Notes: generated by a model not told the origin, from the letters alone. 64,000 bases of DNA from Paenibacillus larvae subsp. larvae (GCF_002003265.1 NZ_CP019687.1:2356001-2420000), one strand, 5' to 3'; shown: positions 17,467 to 26,280, counted from the stretch's first letter. Program-made: numbers and translations.

Positions 17467-18668
17467 CTAACCCGACATCAATTCCAGCAGGATCGCCGCA
17501 ATCTCATCCTTAATCTGGTGTGTCTGCCACAGTGGAAGCGGGTTAATACCGAGCCCTGCCTCCACCGTAAAACCGGGTTTACGGAAAGTTTGAATGAACC
17601 AGTCCTTATAACCGGCATCACTTCCAGATAACCGGACACTGCGATAACCCGATACAGAAGAAAGGCGTTCAGCCCATTTCTCCGATTCTTTTGGTTCATA
17701 ATCCCTGTAATTCCAATAGATCTCCTGTCCTTGTGTATGTAAAGCAACAACCGCATCGAAACAGTTCTTTTCCGTATATTCAGCAATGGCTATTGCCTCG
17801 GGTTCAGTTAACGGATTCTCACCGGGATAATCCCTCATGGAAGGGGATTCTGCGCCTCTTCTTTTCTTCTCCTCTTCCCAATGAGCCGGAAACTGATCAT
17901 TCAAGTCTACCCCCGAATATTAGCTTTCCATCTTCTGAAATAAAACGATCCCTGATTAATCCGGAGAATTTCTTCGTAAAACGGATGGCTGGCAGTAATA
18001 CCTTCCTGAACAAGCTGTACCCCATCGGGATTTACCATTGGAACCACGAATAAAGTTACCCCATGGAACAGGGAAGTTATGTCTTTCCCATACAGTTTTT
18101 CCTGTCTTCGGTGAGCTTCGCAGCAATCCTCCATAAAGGCCATAAGGACTAAAGATGTTATCCACTCGTTAGCATGAAAAGAAGCATTAATATGGAGGTT
18201 TCTTGGCCCTGATCCCAGACGAATCGCAGGGATCTTTTTCCCCATTACACTTCTACCAATACAAGTTTCCTCTACAAAGGAATACCTCTGCTTAAACTGA
18301 TCCAGATCCTCCAGAAGTTCTTTATATCCATACTCAAGATCCATACGGACTATACGGTTTTGTATACCGGCCGGAAGATCAATTTTGCTGCCGGGCCGAA
18401 GTTGTTTCATATCTATACCGTCATTTACTTCGATCAGCTTTTCAAGGGGGATCCCGAACCGTCTGGCAATAACCAGCGGGGTCTCTTTAGGCTGTACCAC
18501 ATATTCCCTATTGGTCTGTCTTGGTATTTGAATGACTTCCCCCGGGACCAGATATTCGGTCTCTTTGATTCCCGGATTCATTGAAGTTAAGGAAGACAGG
18601 TTCACTGCATGGATCCTGGCAATGCGGTGCCACGTATCTCCCTCTTGAACGACATAACGAAATGACAT
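17467..18668 (-). pseudogene. LysM-M14 gamma-D-glutamyl-diamino acid endopeptidase, frameshifted in a G run
   Basis: Peptidoglycan stem-peptide hydrolase of the ENP1 type: two LysM repeats (residues 4-50 and 52-98: YVVQEGDTWHRIARIHAVN, EYVVQPKETPLVIARRFG), then an M14 zinc carboxypeptidase domain. Zinc ligands appear in NASFHANEW (H and E) and VALHTQGQE (H), the catalytic Glu in FTVEAGLG. The frame breaks at about 17912 in ATTCGGGGGTAGAC: with one more G it reads IRGVDLNDQFPAHW, the conserved family sequence; as given it stops after WKANIRG. The catalytic half is therefore separated from the LysM half. Confidence 0.88.
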
Positions 18669-18735
18669 GCTTGTACCTCCTACAGGTTTTTGCAAGATTC
18701 GTTATATAGGTATGCTGGAGGTATTGTTATCTTTA

Positions 18736-18772
18736 CAAAAAAAACGCCAAGAACCCAAGGTTCTTGACGTTC
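18736..18772 (-). terminator. Terminator of racE
   Basis: On the minus strand AACGTCAAGAACC-TTGG-GGTTCTTGGCGTT is followed by eight T residues, directly after the stop codon. Confidence 0.9.
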
Positions 18773-19579
18773 CTAAACCAGTTCAGCCTGCCATTCTACA
18801 GGCGTTACCGTAATGTCTTCTTTCAGCCAAATGTCTGTAATTTTTTTGAACAGCACAGGGTCCCCGCTGCAGAAAAACCGGTGTTCCGGTCTGAATTTCC
18901 CCGTTGCCAACTGGTTCTGATGCTGTAAAATGGTACTGACTTCCCTTGCTGTTTCTTCAGCAGAATTGATCAGGCAAACTTCAGGTCCCATCACCTTGCC
19001 AATCACGTCAGCTAAATACGGATAATGAGTACACCCAAGAATCAAACAATCCATTGATTTATCAAGTAAAGGTAAAAGGGATGACTCGACAACTTGAAGT
19101 GCCTCCTCACCATTGAAAATTCCCTTCTCTACCATCGGGGCAAGAAGCGGACAGGACTGACTATGCACTTGAATAGTGGGAGAAATGGTTTTCAGCGTTT
19201 CCTCATAAGCGCCGCTTCGGATTGTACCATCTGTCCCAATCACTCCGATTGACCCTGTTCTGGCCATTTTAATCGCTGCCCTTGCGCCCGGGGAAATAAC
19301 ACCAACAACCGGTATAGCTACTCTTTGCCGAATCTCTTCCAAAGCTACTGCTGTTGCCGTATTACAAGCTATGACGATCATCTTAGGATGAAACTCTATT
19401 AAATAATCTACAACTTGGCGGGTAAATAATTTGACCTCATCTGCAGGCCTCGGTCCGTAAGGAGAACGGGCAGAATCTCCGAAATAAATGATCTGCTCCT
19501 GCGGAAGCTGCCTCATCACTTCTTTAACAACCGTCAGTCCGCCGACTCCGGAATCCAAAATAGCTATCGCTTGCTGCAC
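18773..19579 (-). CDS. racE: Glutamate racemase
   Basis: Cofactor-independent racemase making D-glutamate for peptidoglycan in the cytosol; 268 residues, full length. Both catalytic cysteines are in place (IVIACNTATAVAL and LILGCTHYPYLAD), with the substrate loop ILDSGVGGLTVV and YFGDSARSPYG. The start MQQAIAIL follows a modest ribosome site. Monocistronic with its own terminator; the neighbouring peptidoglycan hydrolase gene is an apt but separate neighbour. Confidence 0.96.
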   Translation of the reverse strand: MQQAIAILDSGVGGLTVVKEVMRQLPQEQIIYFGDSARSPYGPRPADEVKLFTRQVVDYLIEFHPKMIVIACNTATAVALEEIRQRVAIPVVGVISPGARAAIKMARTGSIGVIGTDGTIRSGAYEETLKTISPTIQVHSQSCPLLAPMVEKGIFNGEEALQVVESSLLPLLDKSMDCLILGCTHYPYLADVIGKVMGPEVCLINSAEETAREVSTILQHQNQLATGKFRPEHRFFCSGDPVLFKKITDIWLKEDITVTPVEWQAELV

Positions 19580-19752
19580 TATGACACGCTTCCTTTGCCG
19601 TTAATTTGGTCGTTCCTCTCCTAAACTTACTCTTTTTAATACAAGAACAGATTATGAGTCCAGAAACCAAAACGTACCTAGGACATCATATCAAATTTGC
19701 TCGTATGTGCCAAACAACCTGCTAGATTTTTATTTCCCGTATAGACCGTCTT

Positions 19753-20937
19753 TTACTGATCAAGTTCCAGTTTCTTAACTAAAACTTCCTTATTGGGACG
19801 GACTATCATGAAAATAAATCCGCAAGCCCCTATCAGGGCTGCAACCAAAAACGGGCTGCGTGGAGCCAGAAGATGGCCTAAAGCTCCTGAAGCGATAGGG
19901 GCGATGGCCGCACCCATCCAGCGGACAAAGTTATAAGCTCCTGAAGTTATAGACCGCTCATAAGGGGATACTTCCATGATATGGCTTGTAAACAGGGCAT
20001 TGTTGAAGCCCAGGATCAACCCGCTTGAAATAATCAAGATTACTTGCAGCCAAACCGTTTGGGTCACAAAAAGCAGGATCAGCCAAATACAGCTAAGCGC
20101 TATACTAAACGGTATGATCACTTGGGGCCGGAAACTTTCTTCCAGTCTATGAGCCAATACGGCGGAACCGGCAGCAAGAAGAATCCCCCACCCGAAAAAG
20201 ACGAAGCCGAGCTGAATCGCGGATAAATGAAGTACAAGCGGTGAATAAGCCAGAATAACGAAAAATCCGTAGTAATAAAACATAGAGGAGAGCGCTACTT
20301 TTAAAAATGGCCGGTACTTAATTAACCGGAATAGCTCTTTAGTTCCGGTGACCTTTCGTTTTGCCTTCCGTTCAGGTTCTTTAACCAGAATCATAACCAG
20401 AACAAAAGCCAAAAGAACCAGCATACTCGTTGCAAAGAAGGGAGCCCTCCAGCTGTAGGAACCAAGAAGGCCTCCTAATAATGGACCGCCTGCCATTCCC
20501 AACCCCATAGCCGCCTCATATAAGCCGACTGCGTCTCTCATTTTGGGGGTTAGAGAGATCAGCAAGGTCATAGCCGTGGCCATAAACAAAGAGTTACCAA
20601 GGCCCCATCCCGCACGGAATATAGCCAGCTGCGGAATATTATTTGAAACGGCACAGAGCATGGCGAATACTGTTACAATAGGCAATCCCGTAACCACCAT
20701 CCGTTTATCGCCAAGTTTCGCGCTAAGCAATCCCGCAGGTATCATCATTAGAGACAATACGAGAATGTAGGCGGTAAACAGCATTTCTACCTGCCATTCG
20801 TTCGCACCGATCTGCTCCGCGATTACTGGCAAAATAGGATCAACCACCCCTATTCCCATAAAGACCAAAAAGGAGGCAAAGACGGTTATATATCTACCGG
20901 TCTTTGTCTGTCTATCTTCTTTCTCTTGAAAATCCAT
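19753..20937 (-). CDS. MFS efflux transporter, YfmO-like
   Basis: Twelve-TM exporter of about 394 residues. Visible are GIGVVDPILPVIAEQIGA in TM1, the loop LSAKLGDKRMVVTGLPI and the TM5 exporter motif GMAGGPLLGGLLG. It lies 37 bases after a MerR gene on the same strand, the same arrangement as Bacillus yfmP-yfmO, so it is probably induced through that regulator. ATG 20937 is preferred; ATG 20949 is an alternative but sits directly against GGAG. Confidence 0.87.
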   Translation of the reverse strand: MDFQEKEDRQTKTGRYITVFASFLVFMGIGVVDPILPVIAEQIGANEWQVEMLFTAYILVLSLMMIPAGLLSAKLGDKRMVVTGLPIVTVFAMLCAVSNNIPQLAIFRAGWGLGNSLFMATAMTLLISLTPKMRDAVGLYEAAMGLGMAGGPLLGGLLGSYSWRAPFFATSMLVLLAFVLVMILVKEPERKAKRKVTGTKELFRLIKYRPFLKVALSSMFYYYGFFVILAYSPLVLHLSAIQLGFVFFGWGILLAAGSAVLAHRLEESFRPQVIIPFSIALSCIWLILLFVTQTVWLQVILIISSGLILGFNNALFTSHIMEVSPYERSITSGAYNFVRWMGAAIAPIASGALGHLLAPRSPFLVAALIGACGFIFMIVRPNKEVLVKKLELDQ

Positions 20938-20974
20938 ATATCCTCTCATCTCCTGACGTTAACTATTTACTTTT

Positions 20975-21415
20975 TTACTTTTCTTTCACACGCCGTTTAT
21001 TCAATCCTTTCGTAACCCGTTCAAGCAACGATTCCGCATCCCGTTTAAAGAGTTCGATCTTTTTCATCTTCTGTTCCATCATAGCGATCTGCCGCTTCAG
21101 GACCTCCTCTATATCAATCAGTTTCTGAATCCTTTCCTCTTCATCCTCGTCCTGGATCGACCTGTATTCGGAACGCTTATTCTGCAGGGTATCGTTAACC
21201 TCAATAAATTCCAGAAGCTCTTGAAGAGAGAAACCAAGCACTTCCCTGGCATCCATGATCCGGATGAGGCGTTCCACATCCTCCTCCGTATATAAGCGAA
21301 CCCTGCCGTCACTTCTTTTGGGCGGGCGAATTAGCCCTATCTCTTCGTAGTAACGGATAGAACGTTTAGTCAAACCGGTCTTTTTGGCAACATCGTCAAT
21401 TTTCAACCATGTCAT
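20975..21415 (-). CDS. MerR-family regulator, YfmP-like
   Basis: Protein of 146 residues. Winged HTH at the N-terminus (KIDDVAKKTGLTKRSIRYYEEIGLI, then the wing GRVRLYTEEDVERL), followed by a long dimerisation coiled coil (EERIQKLIDIEEVLKRQIAMMEQK) and no cysteine-rich metal loop, so an organic effector is likelier than a metal. GGTGAG lies six bases before ATG 21415. Its own promoter carries a strong inverted repeat, suggesting autoregulation together with the MFS gene downstream. Confidence 0.88.
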   Translation of the reverse strand: MTWLKIDDVAKKTGLTKRSIRYYEEIGLIRPPKRSDGRVRLYTEEDVERLIRIMDAREVLGFSLQELLEFIEVNDTLQNKRSEYRSIQDEDEEERIQKLIDIEEVLKRQIAMMEQKMKKIELFKRDAESLLERVTKGLNKRRVKEK

Positions 21416-21445
21416 CTTCATCTCACCTTTCGATTCCACTTTTAA

Positions 21446-21481
21446 ACTATACACCCTACTTAACGTTAACGTCAACGTTAA
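21446..21481 (-). promoter_or_regulatory. MerR-type promoter with operator dyad
   Basis: Minus-strand TTGACG (21475-21470), an 18-base spacer and TATAGT (21451-21446). TTAACGTT and AACGTTAA flank AACGTC (21460-21481), a perfect 8-bp inverted repeat across the -35 and the spacer, as expected for MerR control. Confidence 0.7.
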
Positions 21482-21589
21482 TTTCTTTCAAACATCAGAC
21501 ATATAATTGATTTTGAATTCCATAGGAACTTAGATATGCGACTAATGAAATATTTTTTCATTTCACTCAATTATTAAGGAAATATTTTA

Positions 21590-21617
21590 TTGACAGAAGC
21601 GCCCCCTAATTTATAAT
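21590..21617 (+). promoter_or_regulatory. Near-consensus sigma-A promoter of toxin remnant
   Basis: TTGACA (21590-21595), a 16-base spacer and TATAAT (21612-21617), about 40 bases upstream of AAAGGAGG and the TTG that would start the toxin gene. Confidence 0.75.
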
Positions 21618-21666
21618 GAAATTGTAAGAAATTATATGTTATCTTTATCTTTTAACGAAAGGAGGA

Positions 21667-22403
21667 TTGTTAGCGGCATCCTTACAACTTGAATCGACAT
21701 ACCTGCCCCCGTTTCTATCAAAGAACTTTCAGTTGAACAGGATGGTTCACCTAAATTTAATGAATTAACTCCTATATTTGTAGGAAAGACAACTTTGACG
21801 AATAATACAGACCAGGAACAAACATTATCTACAAATAGTTTTACTAAAACCATTCAAAATTCTGTTACTAATTCTACTACACACGGATTTAAATTAGGAA
21901 CTAAAGCTACTGCAAAGTTCCAAATCCCTCTTGTGGGAGAAACGGGGATGGAATTATCGACTGAATATAACTTCTCAGACACATCCTCCAAAACAAACTC
22001 GACAAGTTATGCGTATACAGCCTCCCCGCAAAATATTAAAGTACCTGCACATTCGTCTGTGGAGGTAATTGTAAATTTAAATCAGGCTAAAGCGAAAGGA
22101 GATGTAAAACTCTTATCTAAAATAAGTTCTTCAGCTAATGCAACTTTTTACTATTCCTCTGGTGAAGTATATCGTCTTAGGGGTAATCTTGTTTATTTCG
22201 CAAATCATGCTCCAGATAGAAGACTATCTCCCAATCTAGATGGAACGGCAAATTTGATAGGGACCGGTAAATACGAAGTAGATTATGGAACTGATTTTTC
22301 TGTAACAGTTAAGCCTGTGAGTAAAAACCGTATATCAAAAAGATCCGTTGATGAAGGCTACACCTATAAAGTAACTCCAGAAATCAAAAAAATAGGCAGC
22401 TAA
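21667..22403 (+). pseudogene. ETX/MTX2 (aerolysin-like) pore-forming toxin remnant
   Basis: Beta-pore-forming toxin core. It carries the Ser/Thr-rich amphipathic hairpin and flanks of ETX/MTX2 proteins: FVGKTTLTNNTDQEQTLSTN, SFTKTIQNSVTNSTTHGFKLG, VPAHSSVEVIVNLNQAKAKG, then FYYSSGEVYRLRGNL. A ribosome site (AAAGGAGG) precedes TTG 21667, but that frame reads MLAASLQLEST and then fails. The toxin frame begins only after a TGA at 21690. A signal peptide and the receptor-binding N-terminal part are missing. So a frameshift plus an N-terminal deletion has left about 230 codons. If read from TTG 21795, a cytosolic 202-residue fragment would result. Confidence 0.72.
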
Positions 22404-22414
22404 ACCGAGAAAAA

Positions 22415-22436
22415 CCCGCAGGTCTAGACTTGCGGG
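22415..22436 (+). terminator. Hairpin after toxin remnant
   Basis: CCCGCA-GGTCTAGACT-TGCGGG, 11 bases after the stop. No T-run follows, so it is a weak terminator or an RNA-protecting hairpin. Confidence 0.45.
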
Positions 22437-22773
22437 ATTACTTCTGAGAAATCTTCAAATTTATACTCCATTCATTTTTTACCAACTACACCCAGTTCCT
22501 TTAAGGAACTCAGTTCACTTTTCGATAGTAAATTTTTGCTCCGCCTTTAAAGCGGATAGTTAAAAAGGTGAAAATATGGCTGGAGATTAAGGCTTTCTGC
22601 AAGATGAAGAAAACCTTTAGTCGTTATTAGGTTCAATTACACTCATGTCCTTTAAAGACATGAGTTCGATAGTAAATGTTTGCCACCTGTTTAAAGCAGG
22701 TCAGTTAACAGGATATAATTTCCTCTTGAGATGAAGAACTCCTTATGTTATTCTTACAAATGTGCTAGTATAC

Positions 22774-22852
22774 CAACCTTGAATTAAGGTTGTCACCGAC
22801 TCCATTTTCTAAAAATCACGTTGGCAACTTTAAGCCTTCGTGGTTTTTTTTG
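22774..22852 (+). ncRNA. Putative small RNA, unit 1 (hairpin plus terminator)
   Basis: CAACCTT-GAATT-AAGGTTG (22774-22792) is followed by a two-part terminator: AATCACG and CGTGGTT outer stem, GGC/GCC inner stem, eight T (22814-22852). The promoter is weak: TTATGT, 17 bases, TAGTAT (22766-22771). Same layout as the next two units. Confidence 0.5.
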
Positions 22853-22935
22853 AATCAACTTTTTACCAGTTACACCCATGTCCTTTAAGGACATCAGTTC
22901 TTGTCAGCAACTATGGAGTATGTTATCATAACAGT

Positions 22936-23022
22936 ATTGGTTTCCTCATAAAACATTTTCCAATTTCAGAAAAAGAAAGCCACAAGGGTAAGTATTTTTA
23001 CCAACGTGGCTTTCTTTTTTCT
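22936..23022 (+). ncRNA. Putative small RNA, unit 2
   Basis: TTGTCA (22901-22906), 17 bases, TATCAT (22924-22929) predicts a start near 22936. The RNA holds ATTGG...CCAAT pairing and ends in a strong two-part terminator: AAAGAAAGCCAC with GTGGCTTTCTTTTTT outside, GGGTAA/TTACC inside. About 86 bases, with no start codon of any useful frame. The array hairpin at 22878 lies just upstream of the -35. Confidence 0.6.
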
Positions 23023-23138
23023 TTAGGAGAATGATCATATTTATGTTACCCAGAACTGAAGAAAATACTCTTTTAAACCCATCTCCTTAAAGGAGATCAG
23101 TTCTTGCCAGCTTGGTTTAGGTATGATAATCTTATATC

Positions 23139-23226
23139 GTTCTTGGTCTCACTCGAACAAAACCCATTGTCAAAAAAAAGAAGATCGCGAAGGCGTTTAA
23201 TTCGCCAAACGTGATCTTCTTTTTTG
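23139..23226 (+). ncRNA. Putative small RNA, unit 3
   Basis: TTGCCA (23104-23109), 17 bases, TAATCT (23127-23132) predicts a start near 23139. The terminator GAAGATCGCG with CGTGATCTTCTTTTTT outside and GGCG/CGCC inside ends near 23226. The promoter shares the TTG-CAGC start of unit 2, and the array hairpin again abuts the -35. Confidence 0.6.
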
Positions 23227-23377
23227 CGCATGGATAGTACCAGATTTATGGTACCCCAGAATTAAGAAACATATCCCAAACTAATCTTTTAGTCCACTCT
23301 CCCCCTTTAAGAAGGAGAGTTCATTATTGTTATTAATACAACGTTATTCGTTAGTAATGCCTGTACTTTTGTTTAAT

Positions 23378-23869
23378 TTATGCAGGACCAACATTTTTAT
23401 CTTTCAAAACATATTTATTAAACAAATGGCGAACAAGTGGACCCATAACAATTATTTGCAATGGATAAGCAGCAATAAAATTCTTACTAAATGTAGACCA
23501 GTAATCTAACATTAGGGAGCTACTATTAATACCGTCATGAAGATACTTTACTGCCAATCCAAAAAATGACATAAAGAAAGCCATACCCATTACCATAAAT
23601 GTTGACATTGCGATGATAACATTTAATTTTTTAGATTTATCTATTGGTAATTTAAATACGATTTTTTTTACCCCTGGACCAACTATAAATATATCTAACA
23701 TTAATGCAATAACAAACCCTAAAATAAACTCCCCTATAACTTTAGGAATTGTAATAGAACCATTTACTCCATTTAATAAAAGATTATAGATAGTCATAAC
23801 TAAAACCATCCCAAAGCACATCATTAAACCAAATTGTATGCTTTCCTTCTTACTTGTTGGCATTTTCAT
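23378..23869 (-). CDS. DUF2798 family membrane protein
   Basis: Protein of 163 residues with four TM helices in two repeats, each a DUF2798 unit: FGLMMCFGMVLVMTIYNLLLN with FILGFVIALMLDIFIVGP, then MGMAFFMSFFGLAVKYL with NFIAAYPLQIIVMGPLVR. The family is uncharacterised. ATG 23869 lies four bases after GGTG; a GTG at 23875 overlaps the ribosome site. The gene is AT-rich like its surroundings, suggesting transfer with the flexible zone. Confidence 0.8.
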   Translation of the reverse strand: MKMPTSKKESIQFGLMMCFGMVLVMTIYNLLLNGVNGSITIPKVIGEFILGFVIALMLDIFIVGPGVKKIVFKLPIDKSKKLNVIIAMSTFMVMGMAFFMSFFGLAVKYLHDGINSSSLMLDYWSTFSKNFIAAYPLQIIVMGPLVRHLFNKYVLKDKNVGPA

Positions 23870-23992
23870 TATCACCTCTTTCTAACTCATGTTATTATAG
23901 CGACAATGAAAAAAACTCTGTAAGTGAACATTTTGTGAACGTACTTTTTAATTATTGGGGCACTAGGCAGATCAAAACCCACGGATACATCA

Positions 23993-24233
23993 TTACTGCT
24001 CCTTCTTCACTGCACTCTTACCAGCACTATACAGCCCACATGAAGTAAGACCGGAGATAATACCAAACATAACACTTGTCCTTACATCACCCGGGAAGTA
24101 AACAACGCCTGCTACGATGCAGGGTAACGGAAAGAACGGGAGCCAGACGAACCGGCAGTCCTATTCCTTTCGCCATTTCAACAATCCCAACAATAACAGC
24201 AACAATGACAACATCTGTGATTTCTATATTCAT
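23993..24233 (-). pseudogene. Phage holin remnant, frameshifted
   Basis: ATG 24233 with AGGAGGA upstream opens MNIEITDVVIVAVIVGIVEM and KGIGLPVRLAPVLSVTL. The frame then slips near 24118, and the adjacent frame gives IVAGVVYFPGDVRTSVMFGI and ISGLTSCGLYSAGKSAVKKEQ to the TAA at 23993. Rebuilt length is about 79 residues with two to three membrane helices, the pattern of small phage holins. Part of a decayed prophage together with the fragment just upstream on the same strand. Confidence 0.65.
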
Positions 24234-24267
24234 AGCGTCCTCCTAAAGGCTACTCGCCAAAATGTGG

Positions 24268-24412
24268 TTATTCAACCATGCCAGGCTCATCAACGGTAAG
24301 GCAACGGTTTTCTATTTTAACCATCCAATTCCAGTCAGTAAACTTCCCCGCGTTCCAGGCTTTCCCCATGTTGTCATAGAGTTGTTTCCACTGCCAGTCT
24401 TCCAGTTGTAAT
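24268..24412 (-). pseudogene. Phage-type protein C-terminal fragment
   Basis: Minus-strand frame LQLEDWQWKQLYDNMGKAW, NAGKFTDWNWMVKIENRCLT, ending at TAA 24268, 34 bases before the holin remnant. The Trp-rich short-helix pattern is like C-terminal tails of phage lysis or tail proteins, but the family is not certain. It is cut off at about 24412, where phosphatase sequence on the other strand begins. Confidence 0.45.
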
Positions 24413-24916
24413 GTTCTATTCTTTGAAAAAGCAGACAGAATGGCTCAAAAAGGACCTTTCCTCCACGAAAAAAAGATGGAAAATTGTGGCCTTCCATCGT
24501 GCCGCCTATCAAAGTAATCCGACCCGTGAGGAGGACGCCACTAAACGGATCATTGCCCCTATTCTCGAAGCTGCAGGCGTAGATCTGATACTAACGGGAC
24601 ATGACCACGCCTATGCCAGAACATTCCCGATGAAGGGCGGAGCCAAGACCGGAGAACAGGAAAAAGGAACGTTTATCTGATTGGAGGTTCGCCGGGTCCT
24701 AAGTTTTATCCGGAAAGACCTTATGAATACTTTGAAGCGTTATATGGAGAAGATACCCAAGTTTATACGAATACCCGGGTGACGTCAAAGAACATAAAAG
24801 TGGAAGTCCGGAATATCAGGGGGGAAATGATCGATACCTTCCTGCTGGGCAAAAAGAAAAAACATCAGCCCGAAAAAACCAAAGAAACCGAAGCTCATGA
24901 AAAAAATGGAGAGTAA
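24411..24916 (+). pseudogene. Purple acid phosphatase/metallophosphoesterase, 3' fragment with frameshift
   Basis: C-terminal half of a binuclear metallophosphoesterase: KKQTEWLKKDLSSTKKRWKI, VAFHRAAYQSN (metal His) and the signature LILTGHDHAYARTFP (GHxH). The frame slips at about 24672; the next frame continues LIGGSPGPKFYPERPYEYFE to a TAA at 24914. The N-terminal metal ligands and any signal peptide are missing because the 5' end is cut by phage-like debris. Inactive. Confidence 0.75.
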
Positions 24917-24932
24917 CCTCCCTTATATCCTC

Positions 24933-24980
24933 ATATGCTCAAAGCCCCCCGCTTAATGCGGGAGGCTTTGAGCATATATA
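24933..24980. terminator. Long, strong hairpin terminator of melA
   Basis: ATATGCTCAAAGCC-C-CCCGC and GCGGG-A-GGCTTTGAGCATAT make a nearly perfect 20-bp stem ending at the stop codon of melA. It also closes the phosphatase remnant on the plus strand. Confidence 0.8.
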
Positions 24981-24981
24981 T

Positions 24982-26280
24982 CTAATTAAATTTGGGAAGC
25001 CACTCTCCATGAGCCTCAATCAGATCGTCACACAAGGAGACGATGTCATCCAGGGATAATTCAGAAGAGGTATGGGGATCAAGGAAGGCTGCATGATAAA
25101 TATGCTCCTTTTTGCCCGTTATGGCCGCTTCAATCGTAAGCAGCTGTGTATTGATGTTCGTCCTGTTAAGTGCAGCCAGCTGAGGAGGAAGATCCCCTAT
25201 ATAGACCGGGTTGATTCCACTTGCATCTACCAGACACGGTACTTCCACGCATGCGTCTTTAGGCAGATTGGTAATCAGCCCCGTATTCATCACGTTGCCG
25301 CCAATTTTGTAAGGGCGGTTCGTCTCCATAGCCTCCAGGATGTAAGAGGCATATTCATGGGAGCGATGATGTTCCAGATTTTTATTATGAACCAGATCTT
25401 TCTTCATTTGTTTCCAGCTTTCAATCTGGTGCAAACAGCGGCGCGGGTATTCGTCAAGCGGAATATTCAGCTTATCAATCAGTTCAGGATATGTCTGTTT
25501 AATAAAATACGGGTGATACTCCGCATTATGCTCGGAAGACTCCGTCACGTAGTAACCAAATTTGAACATCAGTTCAAATCGTACCATATCTCCGTGTTTT
25601 TCTTTTTGTTTTTGTTTGGCCCGGCGTTTAATATTTGGATACAAGTCCCTTCCGTCCTTTGTCACTTCAAGAAGCCAGGCCATATGATTAATACCGGCGA
25701 TTTTTGATTGTACACCGGCCTCCTCCATGCCAAGCTGATGGAACAAGTCAGGGACACAAACCTGGACACTGTGGCATAACCCGACCGTCTTTACCCCACC
25801 GTAGGTATTCATAACGTTGGTCAAGACAGCCATCGGGTTGGTATAATTCAGAAACCAGGCATCCGGACAAACCTCCCGGATGTCTTCGGCAAATTCCATC
25901 ATAACGGGAATTGTTCGTAAATTGCGGAAAATGCCGCCGATCCCTACCGTATCCGCAATCGTCTGCCTAAGGCCGTATTTTTTCGGAATTTCAAAATCAG
26001 TAATGGTACAAGGATCGTATCCCCCTACCTGGATAGCATTCACGACATATTTTGCTCCTCTCAGAGCTTCTTTCCGGTCCGTGCAGGCTTGAACACGGCA
26101 GGTACTGCCTGTTGTTTGCTTCAAGTTTTGCAGCATCTGTTCCGAATCACGGAGTCTTTCTCCGTCAATATCGAACAGCGCCAGCTCAAATCCCGAAAGC
26201 GATTCCGTGAGCATGCAATCGCCCAGTACATTTTTGGCAAATACCGTACTTCCCGCCCCTAAAAACGTAATCTTGGACAT
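24982..26280 (-). CDS. melA: GH4 alpha-galactosidase
   Basis: NAD+- and Mn-dependent family 4 glycosidase of 432 residues; hydrolyses melibiose/raffinose-type alpha-galactosides in the cytosol by a redox-elimination mechanism. The N-terminal Rossmann loop is ITFLGAGSTVFAKNVLGD, with the substrate loop NAIQVGGYDP, the active site NYTNPMAVLT, the metal Cys-His pair in VGLCHSVQVC and GINHMAWLL, and SEHNAEYHPYF. These details fit MelA rather than phospho-glucosidases, though GH4 specificity is hard to assign. GGGGAGG precedes ATG 26280. No sugar transporter is adjacent; an AraC-like crumb lies upstream. Confidence 0.9.
   Translation of the reverse strand: MSKITFLGAGSTVFAKNVLGDCMLTESLSGFELALFDIDGERLRDSEQMLQNLKQTTGSTCRVQACTDRKEALRGAKYVVNAIQVGGYDPCTITDFEIPKKYGLRQTIADTVGIGGIFRNLRTIPVMMEFAEDIREVCPDAWFLNYTNPMAVLTNVMNTYGGVKTVGLCHSVQVCVPDLFHQLGMEEAGVQSKIAGINHMAWLLEVTKDGRDLYPNIKRRAKQKQKEKHGDMVRFELMFKFGYYVTESSEHNAEYHPYFIKQTYPELIDKLNIPLDEYPRRCLHQIESWKQMKKDLVHNKNLEHHRSHEYASYILEAMETNRPYKIGGNVMNTGLITNLPKDACVEVPCLVDASGINPVYIGDLPPQLAALNRTNINTQLLTIEAAITGKKEHIYHAAFLDPHTSSELSLDDIVSLCDDLIEAHGEWLPKFN

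Larger units (their letters stand above)
22482..23320 (+). repeat. Array of seven covarying hairpins with conserved CTTTAAA/G loop
   Basis: Five units of roughly 155-235 bases are tandemly arranged. Each has a hairpin whose stem differs but pairs, around a conserved T-T-T-A-A core, followed by AGTTC or AGTTAA: 22494-22510 (AGTTCC/GGAACT), 22540-22556 (TCCGC/GCGGA), 22642-22664 (CTCATGTC/GACATGAG), 22685-22701 (ACCTG/CAGGT), 22878-22894 (ATGTCC/GGACAT), 23081-23097 (ATCTCC/GGAGAT), 23297-23319 (CTCTCC/GGAGAG). The first two units share CGATAGTAAAT between paired hairpins. The last units share TTTATG-TACCC-AGAA at their left border. No protein frame fits. Function unknown. Confidence 0.7.

Noticed and set aside
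22482..23320. CRISPR array or type III (ToxIN-like) antitoxin repeats
   Set aside because: The stems differ from unit to unit and spacing is 155-235 bases, no cas genes or ToxN-like ORF are near, and each unit has its own promoter and terminator.
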